DNA from: Nostoc mirabile CHAB5784
GTDB lineage: Bacteria; Cyanobacteriota; Cyanobacteriia; Cyanobacteriales; Nostocaceae
Direction: 5' to 3'
DNA: 64,000 nucleotides
NCBI RefSeq assembly: GCF_020829645.1
Contig: NZ_JAIVFS010000001.1
Coordinates: forward strand, 62,001 to 126,000
A program made the translations under genes and the position numbers. Numbering within the stretch: position 1 is the stretch's first letter; each line of letters begins with the position of its first letter. The notes under the pieces are model-generated. The model saw only the letters and a list, made by a program, of their open reading frames with translations, was not told the DNA's origin and searched no databases. Of the stretch, positions 1-10,796 are shown piece after piece.

Positions 1-580
1 GGGGCACGATTTGATTAACCCGTACTCCTAAAATTGTAAAATCCTGCTTAATCTTTTCTAAAGATAATGGCTCTATGCCAGCGAATTCTGTGTCATTAGT
101 CACTAAAACTCGCATTACACTCACAGGTATTTGTAAAAATAGATTGCTGCCCAAAAATGCTAAACCCGCAAACAATAATGCAACGCTGCGCCATTGTGGG
201 AGAAATTTAGCTGAATTTGCTACTAATGGGGCAATTTGGTAAAGCTGCCACAGCACCCAAACCGACAATACTGCTGCTACTAATGCCAGGATACGATTTA
301 ACTTTGTATTAATTAAACAGAGAATTTTTCGCTGCCGCTCGGTCAGATTTTCTGGCTTTAGGGCTATTCCTAAAAGAGCAAATATATAAAAAGGGCGACG
401 CAACTGCATCCATAGCAAAGGGAGAATACCAATGGCAGCAACTAAAAATAGCTCCATCCACATTGGTAAAAACGGCTCGCCTACAGACAGGAAAAATAAG
501 CAGAGGACTAAAAAAACAGGCAACGTCGCTAATCCAGCGACGTGAATCCACAAAATAGGTTCAGAGCGAAATGAATGCAT
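1..580 (-). CDS. Low-complexity tail membrane protein (3' end outside window)
   Basis: The frame reads leftward from an ATG at 580 and runs off the window edge after 193 codons, so the C-terminus is missing. The visible part starts MHSFRSEPILWIHVAGLA and has several strongly hydrophobic stretches: residues about 10-35, 40-60, a pair around 105-125 and one near 140-160. This start and its place directly downstream of infB match the family annotated in heterocystous cyanobacteria as low-complexity tail membrane protein. The tail itself lies outside the window. The function is not known. Co-transcription with infB is possible (about 105 bases between them), but the gap contains ttagg-type short repeats. 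Confidence 0.75.
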   Translation of the reverse strand, partial: MHSFRSEPILWIHVAGLATLPVFLVLCLFFLSVGEPFLPMWMELFLVAAIGILPLLWMQLRRPFYIFALLGIALKPENLTERQRKILCLINTKLNRILALVAAVLSVWVLWQLYQIAPLVANSAKFLPQWRSVALLFAGLAFLGSNLFLQIPVSVMRVLVTNDTEFAGIEPLSLEKIKQDFTILGVRVNQIVP

Positions 581-684
581 ATATAAAAAGTTATGAGTTA
601 AGGGTTAGGAGTTAGGAATTAGCAGTCTTTAACTCCTAACTCCTAATTTATCACTCCTAACTTCTAACCATTTTACCCTCAACA

Positions 685-3600
685 CTACCTTGTTAAGGTG
701 AGAGTGCGGCGCTTCGTAACCATTTGATAGGCTTCGATGATGTCACCTTCAACCCAATCATTGAATTTATCCATGCCGACACCGCATTCATAACCGGCGT
801 TGACCTCACGGGTATCTTCTTTCATCCGTTTTAGGGAGTCAAGGACGCCTTCAAAGATCACCTTACCGCCACGTCGCACCCTGACTTTACAGTTGCGAAC
901 TAGCTTGCCGGATTGAACGTAGCAACCGGCAACCGCACCGCGACCGACTGGGAAGACGGCACGGACTTCGGTTTGACCCAAGGGTTCTTCCACCAACTCT
1001 GGTTCCAAAAGACCTTCCAAGGCATCTTGGATATCTTCTAGGAGTTTGTAGATTACGTTGTATTCACGAACATCTACACCCGCTTCATCGGCGGCTTGTC
1101 TAGCACCACTGGCGAAGGTGGTGTTGAAGCCAATAATTACAGCGTTACTGGCAGCTGCTAAGTCGATATCTGTCTCGGTGATTTCCCCAGCAGTAGCCAA
1201 GAGCATCCGAATTTGGACTTCGTTTTGCGGGATTTGCTTGAGCGCTCCCACAATGGCTTCTACGGAACCTTGTACGTCTCCCTTCAAGATCAAGTTGAGT
1301 TCTTTCAACTCGCCTTCTTGGGCTTGAGCCGACAGGGTTGTAAGGGTAACACGACCCTGTAACAAACGGGATAGGCGTTGTCTGTCTGCGCGATCGCTAG
1401 CAAGTGCTCTGGCTTCTTTCTCGTTCTCGAAGACCTCGAACTCGTCACCTGCTGCTGGCACATCACTTAAACCTAGTACCTCGACAGCAAAGGAAGGAGA
1501 AGCAATATCTACTCTCTTGCCTCTGTCATCCACCATCGCCCGGACTTTACCAAAGGCCGAACCAGCTACCAAGATATCTCCCACATGCAGGGTGCCATTC
1601 TGAATTAGCAGGGTAGCAACTGCTCCCTTGGCTTTATCCAGATGTGCTTCAATTACAGTTCCTTTGGCGGTACGATCTGGGTTGGCAGATAGTTCTCCAA
1701 CCTCTGCTACTAAGAGAATCATCTCTAAGAGCGTATCCAGGTTTTCACCTCTGATGGCGCTCACGGGAACCATGATCGTCTCACCACCCCAGTCTTCTGA
1801 GGTCAAACCATACTGGGTGAGTTCTTGTTTAACCCGCTCTGGCTGTGCCCCTTCTTTGTCAATTTTGTTGATTGCAACAACAATTGGCACTCCCGCAGCT
1901 TGGGCGTGGCTAATGGCTTCAATGGTTTGAGGACGCACACCATCATCAGCAGCCACTACCAACACGGCAATGTCTGTTACCCGCGCTCCTCTGGCCCGCA
2001 TTGCTGTAAAGGCTTCGTGACCGGGGGTATCCAGGAAGACTATCTGCTGCGGTTGACCCTCATGTTCCACATCCACATGGTATGCACCAATATGTTGAGT
2101 GATCCCGCCAGCTTCGCCAGCAGCCACTTTTGTTTTGCGGATTGAGTCGAGCAGGGTTGTTTTACCGTGGTCTACGTGACCCATAATTGTTACGACAGGC
2201 GGACGGCGGTGGAGATATTCTAGGTCTTCTGCGCCAACCATTTCCGTAACTTTCCGAGCTTCTGCTTCTCGCTCGGCGGTTTCGACTTCTATTTCTAGTT
2301 CTTTTCCTACTAGGGTAATTGTGGGAATATCCAGATTTTGGGTGATACTCACCGCCATGCCTTTAAGGAACAGGATTTTCACAATCTCTGTATCGGGAAC
2401 GGCTAAAACATCAGACAGTTCTTGCACAGTCAACGGGCCTGTGATCACGACCTTTTCGGGACGGTCACGCTTTGTATCGGCTTCTTGTTGGCGACGGTTA
2501 TTCTGATGGTCACGGCCAGAACCAGATTTAGAACCAGGCTTTCTACTTCCTCTAGCAGTTGGGGCGCTAGCAAGGCTTGCACCTGGCATCTGCACAGGTC
2601 GAGTAGCTTTGGGTTTGGGAGGACGGGCAATGGAAAGGCTGACTTGGACGGTGGCTGGTGAGTCTAGATCGTCATCATCTAGCAAATCTTCTTCAAACTC
2701 ATCATCCAATATCGGCTTGATCCGCTTGCCTTTAACGCCAGCTTTAGCCTTCTCTTTAACTTCGTCAATTATTTCCTCTTCTACCCACTTTTTGCCGCCT
2801 TTGGTGGGGCGAGGTGGACTTGGGCGTTTCAAATCGAGGAGATCGGGTGCTACGACTGGCTCATCACCCAATCCTTGAGATTTGCCAGCTATTCCTGACA
2901 TCTGCCTGGGTGGAGTAGCGATCGGCATTGCGGCTGCTACAGCTTCGCCAGGGCGGGCTGGCCTGGGTCGTTGCCCCTCTCCTAGTTGTGACGGTGCAGA
3001 TGGTCTACTGCCCCTCTGCTCTGGTCTAGTGGGTGCAGGGGTAGGACGACTTGTTCTTTGTGGTGCAGATTGCACAGACTGGTCAGTTGGCAGTTTAGCA
3101 ACTCTTGGCTTAATTTGTTCGCGATCGCCTTCGACGGGTCGTTGCCGTTGGTCGCGTTTGAGGATCGGTTTGTCTGCCTGAGATACTGGCTCATCTGCCA
3201 CCTGGGCTTCTTCTGCCGCAGGTCTTGCCGGAGGGGCAACTAATTGCGGTTTGATCGGTTTTTCCGCTTTCGGTCTGGGTGGAACTATTTTTTCTGGTTT
3301 TTGGGATGCTATTTTTTCCGATGCCTGATTGGGATTTGGCGTTTGTTCCAAGTCTGTGACAGGAGGTTGCTCTTGAGTCTCAGATTGAGTCCGGGGCACA
3401 GGTCGAGTTGGTGCTGCCGGCTTCATGGGTGAGACTGGTGTAGCGAAAGGCCGTGGTGGAGAGGGAGGATTAGCTTCAGACAAGGCAGCTTGGGTATTGG
3501 TAGCAACTGACGCCTCTGGGGCGTTGGGGGTAGTATTTCTCAATATTTTGGGTTTGCGTATTTCCAAAATTTGCTGTTTGTGGGGTGCAGCAGGTCGGGC

Positions 3601-3843
3601 AGATCCGCCGTTTGGTGGTGAGTTTGGTTTATGGGTGGTTGTACGTAGTTCCTTTTTGGCAAAGACATTCGTTGCTGCGAGTTTTTCCGCAGCTGTGCGG
3701 ATGCTTTCTGCCTCGGATTCTGAAATCGTGCTGCTATGACTTTTGACCGCAATATCGAGCTGGTCGCAAATTGCTAATAGCTCTTTGTTATCCAAATTCA
3801 ATTCCTTTGATAATTCATAGATTCTAACTTTGCCGTTGTTCAT
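685..3843 (-). CDS. infB: Translation initiation factor IF-2
   Basis: IF-2 is the GTPase that places initiator fMet-tRNA on the 30S subunit and promotes subunit joining. The 1052-residue product has an IF2_N module at the start ([16 protein letters not shown]), a long Pro/Lys/Arg-rich linker to about residue 440, a second IF2_N-like segment ([10 protein letters not shown]), and the G domain with [16 protein letters not shown] and NKID. The C-terminal beta-barrel and IF2 domains follow. The long disordered linker is usual for cyanobacteria. It is the fourth gene of the leftward rimP-nusA-ylxR-infB cluster; the gap of about 480 bases to ylxR is larger than is typical of the operon. Confidence 0.98.
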   Translation of the reverse strand: MNNGKVRIYELSKELNLDNKELLAICDQLDIAVKSHSSTISESEAESIRTAAEKLAATNVFAKKELRTTTHKPNSPPNGGSARPAAPHKQQILEIRKPKILRNTTPNAPEASVATNTQAALSEANPPSPPRPFATPVSPMKPAAPTRPVPRTQSETQEQPPVTDLEQTPNPNQASEKIASQKPEKIVPPRPKAEKPIKPQLVAPPARPAAEEAQVADEPVSQADKPILKRDQRQRPVEGDREQIKPRVAKLPTDQSVQSAPQRTSRPTPAPTRPEQRGSRPSAPSQLGEGQRPRPARPGEAVAAAMPIATPPRQMSGIAGKSQGLGDEPVVAPDLLDLKRPSPPRPTKGGKKWVEEEIIDEVKEKAKAGVKGKRIKPILDDEFEEDLLDDDDLDSPATVQVSLSIARPPKPKATRPVQMPGASLASAPTARGSRKPGSKSGSGRDHQNNRRQQEADTKRDRPEKVVITGPLTVQELSDVLAVPDTEIVKILFLKGMAVSITQNLDIPTITLVGKELEIEVETAEREAEARKVTEMVGAEDLEYLHRRPPVVTIMGHVDHGKTTLLDSIRKTKVAAGEAGGITQHIGAYHVDVEHEGQPQQIVFLDTPGHEAFTAMRARGARVTDIAVLVVAADDGVRPQTIEAISHAQAAGVPIVVAINKIDKEGAQPERVKQELTQYGLTSEDWGGETIMVPVSAIRGENLDTLLEMILLVAEVGELSANPDRTAKGTVIEAHLDKAKGAVATLLIQNGTLHVGDILVAGSAFGKVRAMVDDRGKRVDIASPSFAVEVLGLSDVPAAGDEFEVFENEKEARALASDRADRQRLSRLLQGRVTLTTLSAQAQEGELKELNLILKGDVQGSVEAIVGALKQIPQNEVQIRMLLATAGEITETDIDLAAASNAVIIGFNTTFASGARQAADEAGVDVREYNVIYKLLEDIQDALEGLLEPELVEEPLGQTEVRAVFPVGRGAVAGCYVQSGKLVRNCKVRVRRGGKVIFEGVLDSLKRMKEDTREVNAGYECGVGMDKFNDWVEGDIIEAYQMVTKRRTLTLTR

Positions 3844-4325
3844 CCACTCTTCCCCTTTAATTTACAGTTTTAGCGGATGGTTGCCTGGGAGTGCGACATC
3901 TCCATCCTTGGATTACTGTTTTTAGACTGCCGTTCAGTTTTTGCCGGTGCCTCCAATCAGGAAAGAGAGATGTTTCGGTTTAATAATGGCATCCCCACCA
4001 GGAATGATGGTTGAGGGACACCCATAAAAATTTTTTAAATAAAAGATTTTTATAGGAACCCCTGACGCCGAACTGCGCCTGAGCGCTACCAGGTTGCCAT
4101 TTTGTAGTTTCTTGTTTTGGTGATTCTGAGTCTTCCACAACACAATCGATTACATCTTGTTCTGGGAATCTTGCCTCGCCCCTCTTAATTATTGGAGAGC
4201 CGAATGCCTTTTACACCCATTTACTATTTTGGCACTAACCTTAACGACCAACAGAGGGTGTCATGAAAGCGCGATTTCGGCTTTCGCACCATTCCTCTGG
4301 TGATGACGTCACAAAGTTGTTCCAA
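3844..4325. other. Intergenic gap between ylxR and infB
   Basis: About 480 bases without a convincing gene. A 69-codon frame (3934-4143, minus) has no family resemblance and poor composition. The stretch is probably the long 5' leader of infB. No riboswitch or clear terminator is recognised. Confidence 0.5.
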
Positions 4326-4595
4326 TTAAATTTGGTTTTGGGTATTGCTCTGGGCTAGACGTTGCAACAAGCTTTGGTACAGTGTTTCTGGCACTGATGC
4401 ATGTAGCGATCGCCCTAGTCGATTTTTTTTTTGAGCTGCTTGTAGGCAACTCGTTTGCGGACAAATATAGGCAGAACGCCCCATGCCCTGATCTAATTGT
4501 ACCTTTCCCGATGGAAAGACGCGGACAATCCGCCAAAACTCATCTTTTGACCCTACTTTCCGGCAACTAATACAGCGCCGATAATTTGGTTTCAT
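4326..4595 (-). CDS. ylxR: YlxR (RnpM/DUF448) family RNA-binding protein
   Basis: An 89-residue basic protein starting MKPNYRRCISCRKVGSKDEF. The R-R-C-I-x-C-R-K motif and the later GRSAYIC are hallmarks of the YlxR/DUF448 family. The fold is a small RNA-binding one, and in Bacillus the protein (RnpM) modulates RNase P. Its position between nusA and infB is conserved in bacteria and supports the call. The length matches the family's usual 80-95 residues. Regulation is presumably with the nusA operon. Confidence 0.93.
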   Translation of the reverse strand: MKPNYRRCISCRKVGSKDEFWRIVRVFPSGKVQLDQGMGRSAYICPQTSCLQAAQKKNRLGRSLHASVPETLYQSLLQRLAQSNTQNQI

Positions 4596-4743
4596 CGCTT
4601 CTGGGTGATCTCAGTCCAGCATTCTGGATGTAAAAAGAAGTTTATTATTACTATTTTTTACTCATACCAAGTAGCTTTTGAGAAAATAATCCAAGAGACT
4701 GAGACTACAATCTCCAGTATCAAAACTTTACAAATTTAATCAA

Positions 4744-6018
4744 TTATTCATCATCATTGTCAAAAGTATCCTCCTCTTCTAATCCGTCCTGATTTTCATC
4801 CTCGAATTCTTCCTCATATTCAAGATCGTCTTCCTCTGATTGATATTTTGTTCTTACAGCCAGAAATTTGGCATCCTCTCCTGCATAGTCATACTTAGCT
4901 TTGTCTTTGATGTCTATTTTCCAACCAGTCAGACGGGCTGCCAAACGGACATTTTGTCCTTCTTTGCCTATGGCTAAACTCAATTGGTCTTCAGCTACTA
5001 GTACGTGAGTTTGCCGGGATTCTGGGTCCATTAGGCGTACTTCATCTACCCGTGCTGGACTTAAGGCATTGGCAATATATGTTGCTGGGTCTGGCGACCA
5101 ACGAATTACATCTATTTTTTCACCACGTAATTCGTTGACTACCACTTGAATTCGCGATCCCCTGGCTCCGATACAAGCGCCTACTGGGTCTACATCGCGA
5201 TCAAGGGTATCTACTGCTATCTTAGTCCGGGGGCCTACATAACGGGAAGGGGGGTTTGCCTCCCTAGCTACGGCAACAATCCGTACCACTTCATCTTCGA
5301 TTTCTGGAACTTCGTTGGCGAAAAGATAAACCACCAAACCAGCATCAGCGCGAGACACAAGCAACTGTGGCCCTCGTTGCTGACCTTGGGAGACTTTTTT
5401 GAGATATACCTTGAAGGTGGCATTTGCCCGATAATTATCGTTGGGCAGCTGTTCCCGCTTCGGTAATTCGGCTTCTACTTCTGGCTGACCAAAGCCACTG
5501 CTAACTGCAAGAACCACTGATTGCCGCTCAAACCGTAGGACTCTTGCTTGCAGGACAGTTCCTTCTAAATCTTGGAACTCTTCTTGCACCATTTGGCGCT
5601 GTTGATCCCGTAATTTTTGCGCCAGTACCTGCTTGGTTTGCATCGCCGCCATCCGACCAAACTCTCCTTGGTCGGGGGTCACATCCAGCACCACAGAGTC
5701 CCCTAACTGCGCTTCGGGAGCTACTTGTTGAACTTCATCTAGGGAAATCTGATGGTCTGTGTTATTAACTGCTTCGACAATGGTTTTGGTGGAAAGAACG
5801 CGAAATCCTTCTCCTTCAATATCGAGTTCTACTTCAAAATTTTCAAAATAATCTTCGTCAAACTGTTTGCGTTCTAAATTTTGGGCGCGACGATAACGTT
5901 CGTAGCCTTTGAGTAGTGCTTCTCTAATAGCTGATTGAACTGCAAGACGGGGTAAATTCCGCTCTCGACTTATACTTTCAATTAATTCTTTTAATCCAGG
6001 TAAAGTAACCATTGACAT
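4744..6018 (-). CDS. nusA: Transcription termination/antitermination factor NusA
   Basis: NusA binds RNA polymerase and nascent RNA and modulates pausing, termination and antitermination. The order is an N-terminal polymerase-binding domain ([19 protein letters not shown]), an S1 domain around residues 130-200, then KH1 and KH2 ([34 protein letters not shown]). A strongly acidic tail ends in [11 protein letters not shown]. At about 424 residues it lacks the C-terminal repeats of E. coli NusA, as usual for cyanobacteria. The ATG at 6018 is chosen because AAGGAG lies about 7 bases upstream; a TTG two codons earlier sits too close to it. Confidence 0.97.
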   Translation of the reverse strand: MSMVTLPGLKELIESISRERNLPRLAVQSAIREALLKGYERYRRAQNLERKQFDEDYFENFEVELDIEGEGFRVLSTKTIVEAVNNTDHQISLDEVQQVAPEAQLGDSVVLDVTPDQGEFGRMAAMQTKQVLAQKLRDQQRQMVQEEFQDLEGTVLQARVLRFERQSVVLAVSSGFGQPEVEAELPKREQLPNDNYRANATFKVYLKKVSQGQQRGPQLLVSRADAGLVVYLFANEVPEIEDEVVRIVAVAREANPPSRYVGPRTKIAVDTLDRDVDPVGACIGARGSRIQVVVNELRGEKIDVIRWSPDPATYIANALSPARVDEVRLMDPESRQTHVLVAEDQLSLAIGKEGQNVRLAARLTGWKIDIKDKAKYDYAGEDAKFLAVRTKYQSEEDDLEYEEEFEDENQDGLEEEDTFDNDDE

Positions 6019-6200
6019 AAGCAATCTCCTTTAAAAATTAGGGACTGGGGAGTGGGGAGTGGGGACTGAAAACTACGCATTAGAGCCAGAGATTAGAGAA
6101 TAGTTTTACACTAGCCTCTAATCTCTAGCCCTTAGTCCCTAACCTTTAGCCTTGAGCCAAGGTGTTCTAATCTCTAACTCAACCACCCTTAGCCCTTTGT

Positions 6201-6662
6201 TTATCGGCGCTCGTCTAGCTGCACCTTAGTAATTAGGGAGCGGGGAATTTCGACTACACGACCTTTTTGGTTTAAGTAAAGTGCTGTCTCATCCCGGCGA
6301 ATCAACTGACCAGTCCACTCTTGTTGTCCGTCGTAGGGTGGCGAAGTGGAGATGATGACAGGAAATCCTTTAAAGGAAATAAACTCCCTGTCTGTTACCA
6401 GTTGCCGCGAAATCCCAGGACTAGACACTTCCAAGACGTATGCATCTGGAACGATTTGGGCAGCATCTAAGGAGGCTTCTAAAGCACGGCTCATCCTCTC
6501 ACAATCATTTAACCCGGTGTCTTGCTCAGGATTGCGAATGTCTACCCGCAACACTGGTGGACTTTGGTTAGTGTGAAAAACCACGCCAACCACTTCCAAT
6601 CCCAGTTCTTCTGCCACTGGTGTCGCCAAATCAATAATTTGTGTAACTAAAGGATGAGCCAT
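6201..6662 (-). CDS. rimP: Ribosome maturation factor RimP
   Basis: RimP assists late 30S subunit maturation. The 153-residue product starts [21 protein letters not shown]. It shows the two-domain RimP pattern: an N-terminal alpha/beta domain with [13 protein letters not shown], the [10 protein letters not shown] motif, and a C-terminal SH3-like domain. The frame stays open 27 codons upstream, but family alignment and length (about 150) favour the ATG at 6662. It is the first gene of the rimP-nusA-ylxR-infB cluster, with about 180 bases of repeat-rich spacer before nusA. Confidence 0.96.
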   Translation of the reverse strand: MAHPLVTQIIDLATPVAEELGLEVVGVVFHTNQSPPVLRVDIRNPEQDTGLNDCERMSRALEASLDAAQIVPDAYVLEVSSPGISRQLVTDREFISFKGFPVIISTSPPYDGQQEWTGQLIRRDETALYLNQKGRVVEIPRSLITKVQLDERR

Positions 6663-6822
6663 GAGAAAATTCAATAAAAAAAGTGGGCACTGACCCACTT
6701 CCTGCGATAGGTATATCTTCCAAGAAGTATTGTGACGAACCAATTATGATTCGCCTAATTCGAGTTTAGCGCATTTCTTTTATAGTCGTGCATTGGGGAT
6801 TGGGCATTGGGAAAGAGGAGGC

Positions 6823-6849
6823 AGGTGGTCGCCGAGCGCAGTCGAGGTG
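6823..6849. repeat. Dispersed 27-bp repeat, copy 1 (GGTGGTCGCCGAG family)
   Basis: The core GGTGGTCGCCGAGCGCAG followed by TCGAGGTG recurs at 8589-8618, 31842-31868 and, in reverse orientation, 53295-53321. All copies are intergenic and embedded in GGAGGCAGG-type low-complexity DNA. The function is unknown. Confidence 0.8.
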
Positions 6850-6944
6850 AGGCAGAAGTTCTAAAATGTTTGAATTTTGAATTTTGTTAGCGCAGCGTTA
6901 GCGAGTCCGCGAGCGTCATTTTGAATTGATTTCCCCCTGCTTCC

Positions 6945-8363
6945 TCATCTTTTCACTACTGCTGGAACTGATACTTGTGTTCGTAACTGTCTGGTTTGCT
7001 CGATAATTTGGTCTATGTCTTCTTGGGACAAACGCTGGACGTAGTTGAGTTTGATTTCCTCTAAGAAGTCAAAAAGTAAACTCTGAATTTCTGAGAGTAC
7101 GTGTTTTTCATTTATTTGAGATCCTAAGACTTTGCTAAAGGTTTCTACTAGTTGACTGGTGAGTTTTGCGCCAACAGGATCTTCAACAGCACTAACTAAC
7201 GTTTTGTAAAGATTAGTTGTGATTTGAGTTGCCAGTTGTTCGCTTAACTGGGTTTGAGCCTGTCCCACACCAGGGAGGTTCTGGAGGTTGCGGTAGACGG
7301 GGACTTGATGGAAGACGGTTTCGATGTTGTGGCGCAAAATGGCAACGATCGCAGGTTGGATTTCGGGTAACACTTGGTAGACTATTGTTTTTACTAAAAG
7401 ACCTGCGATCGCTTCCACTTCATTTACATTATTAATATCTATGTAGGGACGTAAATTTTCTTGTTGTGAAAGCCAGCGCGTTAACTCACCCTTCTGAATT
7501 GAACCCTGAACCTGATTAATTACTCTCACCACTACAATTTCTGTGAGTTCTTCGGCAAAATTAGCGACAATCCCCTGATTAATTTGTTTTCGCACTGGAT
7601 GCAGATTCAATAACCGCACTTGATCGAGGCGAATTAATACAGGTAAGATTCGTAGCCACCGCCAAAATGGCAGTAGTAAAAATAGGTCGTACCAACGCCA
7701 CAATAGTGCTTCCAACCAGCTAAAACCAGGATGTTGGCGTCTGATCAAGAAAGTGCGTCCCAGCAATTCTACGCCAAATAAAATCACAAAGGGTAAGTCA
7801 ATAATCCAGAAATTATCAACAAATTCGCCATTTTCACCAATTTGGCGGAAGTAGTTAGAGGCAATTAAAGGGCGGATGCTCTCATTAAAAAAATTAATTT
7901 CTTTAACCCAGCCATTTTGTGATAGATAAGGCTGACTCCAAAAAGTGGCAAAGGACTGTTTTGCAGATTCATTACCGATGTGCGATCGCATCCGCTTTTT
8001 GATTTTTTCCAGAGTCCCACTTTTATTCACTCCCGCAAACGGGTTACTGTCAATCATCTCGCTGCTAAGACGACTTATTTGTATTAGCCTGTTATTTACC
8101 TGAGAAGACTCTAACCCTGTTTGCCTGACTTGTTCTTCTAATGCGTCTACTGTTTCTAAATAACTTTTTGTGTCTCGATGGGGTTCAATACCTTTTATTG
8201 GGTCATAAATCTGAATAATTTGGGGAAGTTTTCGCAAGTAGAAATCTCGCCAAGGTACGTAACTTAAATTAAACAAAACTAAACCTAAATTTACGGTGGC
8301 AGTAATTGCCATAATTCTTTCAAACCAAAGATTCTGCTGCTTAGAAGATTTTATATTTTTCAT
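6945..8363 (-). CDS. Conserved cyanobacterial membrane protein of unknown function
   Basis: A 472-residue protein with no family I can name. A hydrophobic segment lies near residues 17-37 and a second near 188-207 (LPFVILFGVELLG). It is followed by an amphipathic, Trp/Arg-rich stretch (LLLPFWRWLRILPVLIRL, about 238-255) that resembles a voltage-sensor S4 or membrane-surface helix. The remaining 200 residues are soluble-looking and rich in Gln/Glu helices. Upstream lies about 600 bases of non-coding sequence; no operon partner is evident. Confidence 0.7.
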   Translation of the reverse strand: MKNIKSSKQQNLWFERIMAITATVNLGLVLFNLSYVPWRDFYLRKLPQIIQIYDPIKGIEPHRDTKSYLETVDALEEQVRQTGLESSQVNNRLIQISRLSSEMIDSNPFAGVNKSGTLEKIKKRMRSHIGNESAKQSFATFWSQPYLSQNGWVKEINFFNESIRPLIASNYFRQIGENGEFVDNFWIIDLPFVILFGVELLGRTFLIRRQHPGFSWLEALLWRWYDLFLLLPFWRWLRILPVLIRLDQVRLLNLHPVRKQINQGIVANFAEELTEIVVVRVINQVQGSIQKGELTRWLSQQENLRPYIDINNVNEVEAIAGLLVKTIVYQVLPEIQPAIVAILRHNIETVFHQVPVYRNLQNLPGVGQAQTQLSEQLATQITTNLYKTLVSAVEDPVGAKLTSQLVETFSKVLGSQINEKHVLSEIQSLLFDFLEEIKLNYVQRLSQEDIDQIIEQTRQLRTQVSVPAVVKR

Positions 8364-8992
8364 GCTTTGTCATATATTATACATTTCCTGAATGTTTGGA
8401 ATATAGCCGTTCTCGAATAGAAGCAATACACTTTGACCTCTCTCCAAACCTCTCTCCTAAAAGGAGAGAGGCTTTGAATCTTACTCCCCAACGCTAGTAG
8501 GGAAGGGGTTGGGGGTTAGGTCTGTATTGCACTTAAGTGAGAAGCGCTATATAAGCTTTTTCATTTATCGAAACAGAATTCAGGAGCCAGGTGGTCGCCG
8601 AAGGGCGTAGTCGAGGTGAGCCAGAATGGGCTAAACCTTAGCTATCCGCTAACAGGATAAATTTTGAACGAAGGTCAAAAGCCGCTCCGTTCGGGCAACA
8701 TCTTAGATTGCCCTGGCTCTAGCTTGACACAGGTGACAGATGTATGCACTACACTAATTCAGTGTTCAAGGGGTGGATTCGATTCAAATGAGGCTGTATC
8801 TCTGCTAATACAAGATACTCCTTTTGATGGATGACGCAAATTAGTTTTTGTATAGAAAGTTAAATTTGACAAAAATAAATCACAAATTATTCAAAAAACA
8901 TTAAAAAAGCGCAAAAAAAGTTATTAAACAAACTTAAAATGCAGCTGTTAACATTTATAATCCTGCTGATTTAACTCAAAGGAGTTTTAAGT
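8364..8992. other. Intergenic region with dispersed repeats
   Basis: No gene is seen. It contains an imperfect hairpin (CTCTCTCCTAAAAGGAGAGAG, split around AAAA) near 8449-8470 and a copy of the GGTGGTCGCC repeat at 8589-8618. An A/T-rich run before the plus-strand gene at 8993 probably holds its promoter. Confidence 0.6.
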
Positions 8993-9694
8993 ATGTGGTG
9001 TGGGTTTGGAAAATCAAGCGCGAACTTTGCTGTTACTTGCCTGATAACTGCTAGTGTCGTAATTGCAGACACAGGTTTCGCAGCTTCTCAACGTAGCTAT
9101 ACCCCCCAGCAATTCCGTGCTGTGTTGCGAGGGTTAGGCTATAACGTCAAGGTAACAAATGGTGCTTTGACGGATGAGGAAACTAAAAAGGCAATTCGTG
9201 AATTTCAAACGGGTTATAAGCTAAAACCAGTTGATGGGATAGCAGGGCCAAAAACCCAAGGTTTTGCTGCTAGCATCATTCAAATTCTGCACACAAATTT
9301 GAATGCAGTGGTAAAGCCAAATCCTCCCCTTTCGCGCGATCATTTTTATGATTCCCGCACGGAAGCAGTGGTGAAGGAGTATCAGAAGAAATATCAGTTG
9401 CAAGAAACTGGAATTGCTAATTTAGCACTCCGCCAAAGGCTGAATGAAGAAGCAAAGACAGTCTTCAGTCAGCCAACAGCTACACCGACTCCTACACCAA
9501 GAGGTAGAACGAGAGCTACACCAACAGCTACACCAACGGCTACACCAACGGCTACACCAACGGCTACACCAACGGCTACACCAACGGCTACACCAACGGC
9601 TACGCCGACAGCTACGCCGACAGCTACACCAACAGCTACACCGACAGCTACCCCGACAGCTACCCCGACAGCTACACCAACAGCTACACCCTAG
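8993..9694 (+). CDS. Secreted peptidoglycan-binding protein with Thr-Pro-Thr-Ala tail
   Basis: A 233-residue protein with an N-terminal signal-like segment (FAVTCLITASVVIADTGFA). Two peptidoglycan-binding (PG_binding_1) modules follow, roughly residues 35-85 (FRAVLRGLGYNV...TKKAIREFQTGYKL) and 105-150 (AVVKEYQKKYQL). From about residue 160 it is almost pure TPTA repeats, probably an extended cell-wall linker. A good ribosome site (AAAGGAG) precedes the ATG. It probably anchors to the cell wall; no enzymatic domain is present. The repeat length is expected to vary between strains. Confidence 0.85.
   Translation: MWCGFGKSSANFAVTCLITASVVIADTGFAASQRSYTPQQFRAVLRGLGYNVKVTNGALTDEETKKAIREFQTGYKLKPVDGIAGPKTQGFAASIIQILHTNLNAVVKPNPPLSRDHFYDSRTEAVVKEYQKKYQLQETGIANLALRQRLNEEAKTVFSQPTATPTPTPRGRTRATPTATPTATPTATPTATPTATPTATPTATPTATPTATPTATPTATPTATPTATPTATP
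9527..9692 (+). repeat. 12-bp tandem repeat encoding TPTA
   Basis: About 14 units of ACACCAACGGCT and synonymous variants (ACGCCGACAGCT, CCCCGACAGCT) lie inside the C-terminal coding part. The first half is homogeneous and the second varies at silent positions, which suggests stepwise expansion. Confidence 0.9.
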
Positions 9695-9725
9695 TCGTCA
9701 CAAAAAACTCCTATCCCAAAACCTC

Positions 9726-10619
9726 TCAAGTCATTTGATTTGGTTCTTCTAAGGGTCTGCCCTTAGGTATAGGTAGAATTGGACGACGGTCATTGTAAGG
9801 CATAGGAATGTACTGGACGCTGGGTCGGCCTCCTTGTGGCTGTGGGTACAAATCCATGAGATCATAAATAGAATGGGGCAGTCCGACTGTTACGGGCAGC
9901 CCCATTTCTGTTGCCTCTTCTATAGTGATGGGATAGTCGTGGGTGACGCGGCCGGTTGTCAAGGCTTCGATAATCGATTCGATATTTTCTGGCAGAACTT
10001 TTTGTTTGGGTATACTGTCTTTTAGCAGAGTCCGTACAAACCTCTGTACCTGCCCAATTGCTTTGCGTGAAAGGTCGGCCATAATTAGAGTTTGGTCATC
10101 AATCTCACTAATGGGTTTATCTTCGACTACTTTTAGAATACTTGCTGCTGGGTAGTTACCCAATTGAGGATCAACTGGCCCTAAGACAGCGTTAGCATCC
10201 ATAATAATTTCATCAGAAGCGATCGCAAGCATTGTACCGCCACTCATGGCATAGTGGGGGACAAAGACTGTAACTTTTGCCTGGTGGCGAATTAATGCTC
10301 TGGCGATTTGTTCTGTAGCTAAAACCAAACCACCAGGAGTGTGCAAAATTAAGTCAATCGGCACATCTGGGGGTGTAAGGCGAATTGCTCGCAATATTTG
10401 TTCTGAGTCTTCGATAGTAATGTAGCGAGATAGGGGAATTCCCAAAAAGCTAAGGGACTCTTGGCGGTGAATCAGCAAAATTACCCGACTATTGCGTTCT
10501 TGCTGGAATTGTTGTAAAGCACGCAAGCGGCGATATTCTATTTGACGTTTTTGCCAAAGGGGTTGCAAAGAAGTCAGAAGCAGGAAAATCCAGAATAAAT
10601 CACCAATACCAAAGCCCAT
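9726..10619 (-). CDS. SDH family Clp-fold serine proteinase, membrane-anchored
   Basis: The protein belongs to the ClpP/crotonase-fold serine dehydrogenase proteinase group. It begins MGFGIGDLFWIFLLLTSLQP, a membrane anchor, followed by a basic coiled segment (RQIEYRRLRALQQFQQER). Then come IDLILHTPGG (oxyanion loop) and HYAMSGGTMLA, where the Ser is the likely nucleophile. VLGPVDPQLG follows. The ATG at 10619 fits the anchor; an ATG 13 codons upstream (10658) is also possible. The role is probably membrane protein quality control, by analogy with the family. It stands alone, with a heptamer repeat separating it from the next gene. Confidence 0.88.
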   Translation of the reverse strand: MGFGIGDLFWIFLLLTSLQPLWQKRQIEYRRLRALQQFQQERNSRVILLIHRQESLSFLGIPLSRYITIEDSEQILRAIRLTPPDVPIDLILHTPGGLVLATEQIARALIRHQAKVTVFVPHYAMSGGTMLAIASDEIIMDANAVLGPVDPQLGNYPAASILKVVEDKPISEIDDQTLIMADLSRKAIGQVQRFVRTLLKDSIPKQKVLPENIESIIEALTTGRVTHDYPITIEEATEMGLPVTVGLPHSIYDLMDLYPQPQGGRPSVQYIPMPYNDRRPILPIPKGRPLEEPNQMT

Positions 10620-10745
10620 AAATATTAATTCTTGTTCAAAAATAACGGTTGCCGTCATTATTGTGACAATTTTTGAGCGATCGCATTTCTATCTGTAGGT
10701 TTAAAACTATCGAACCACACTCAGCACAGAGAGATGTTAATTCAA

Positions 10746-10792
10746 AATTACGAATTACGAATTACGAATTACGAATTACGAATTACGAATTA
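10746..10792. repeat. Heptamer short tandem repeat (AATTACG)
   Basis: About seven head-to-tail copies of AATTACG, the short tandemly repeated repetitive type characteristic of heterocystous cyanobacteria, between two leftward genes. Confidence 0.95.
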
Positions 10793-10796
10793 TCTA

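Noticed and set aside
309..551. 80-codon frame near the left edge
   Set aside because: It overlaps in another frame the membrane protein running from 580 off the window edge, which has clear TM segments and family similarity.
3934..4143. 69-codon frame between ylxR and infB
   Set aside because: No family resemblance, no ribosome site and atypical composition; it is likely leader sequence.
9444..9752. Frame rich in RLHQRLHQ repeats
   Set aside because: It is the out-of-frame reading of the TPTA repeat in the peptidoglycan-binding protein.
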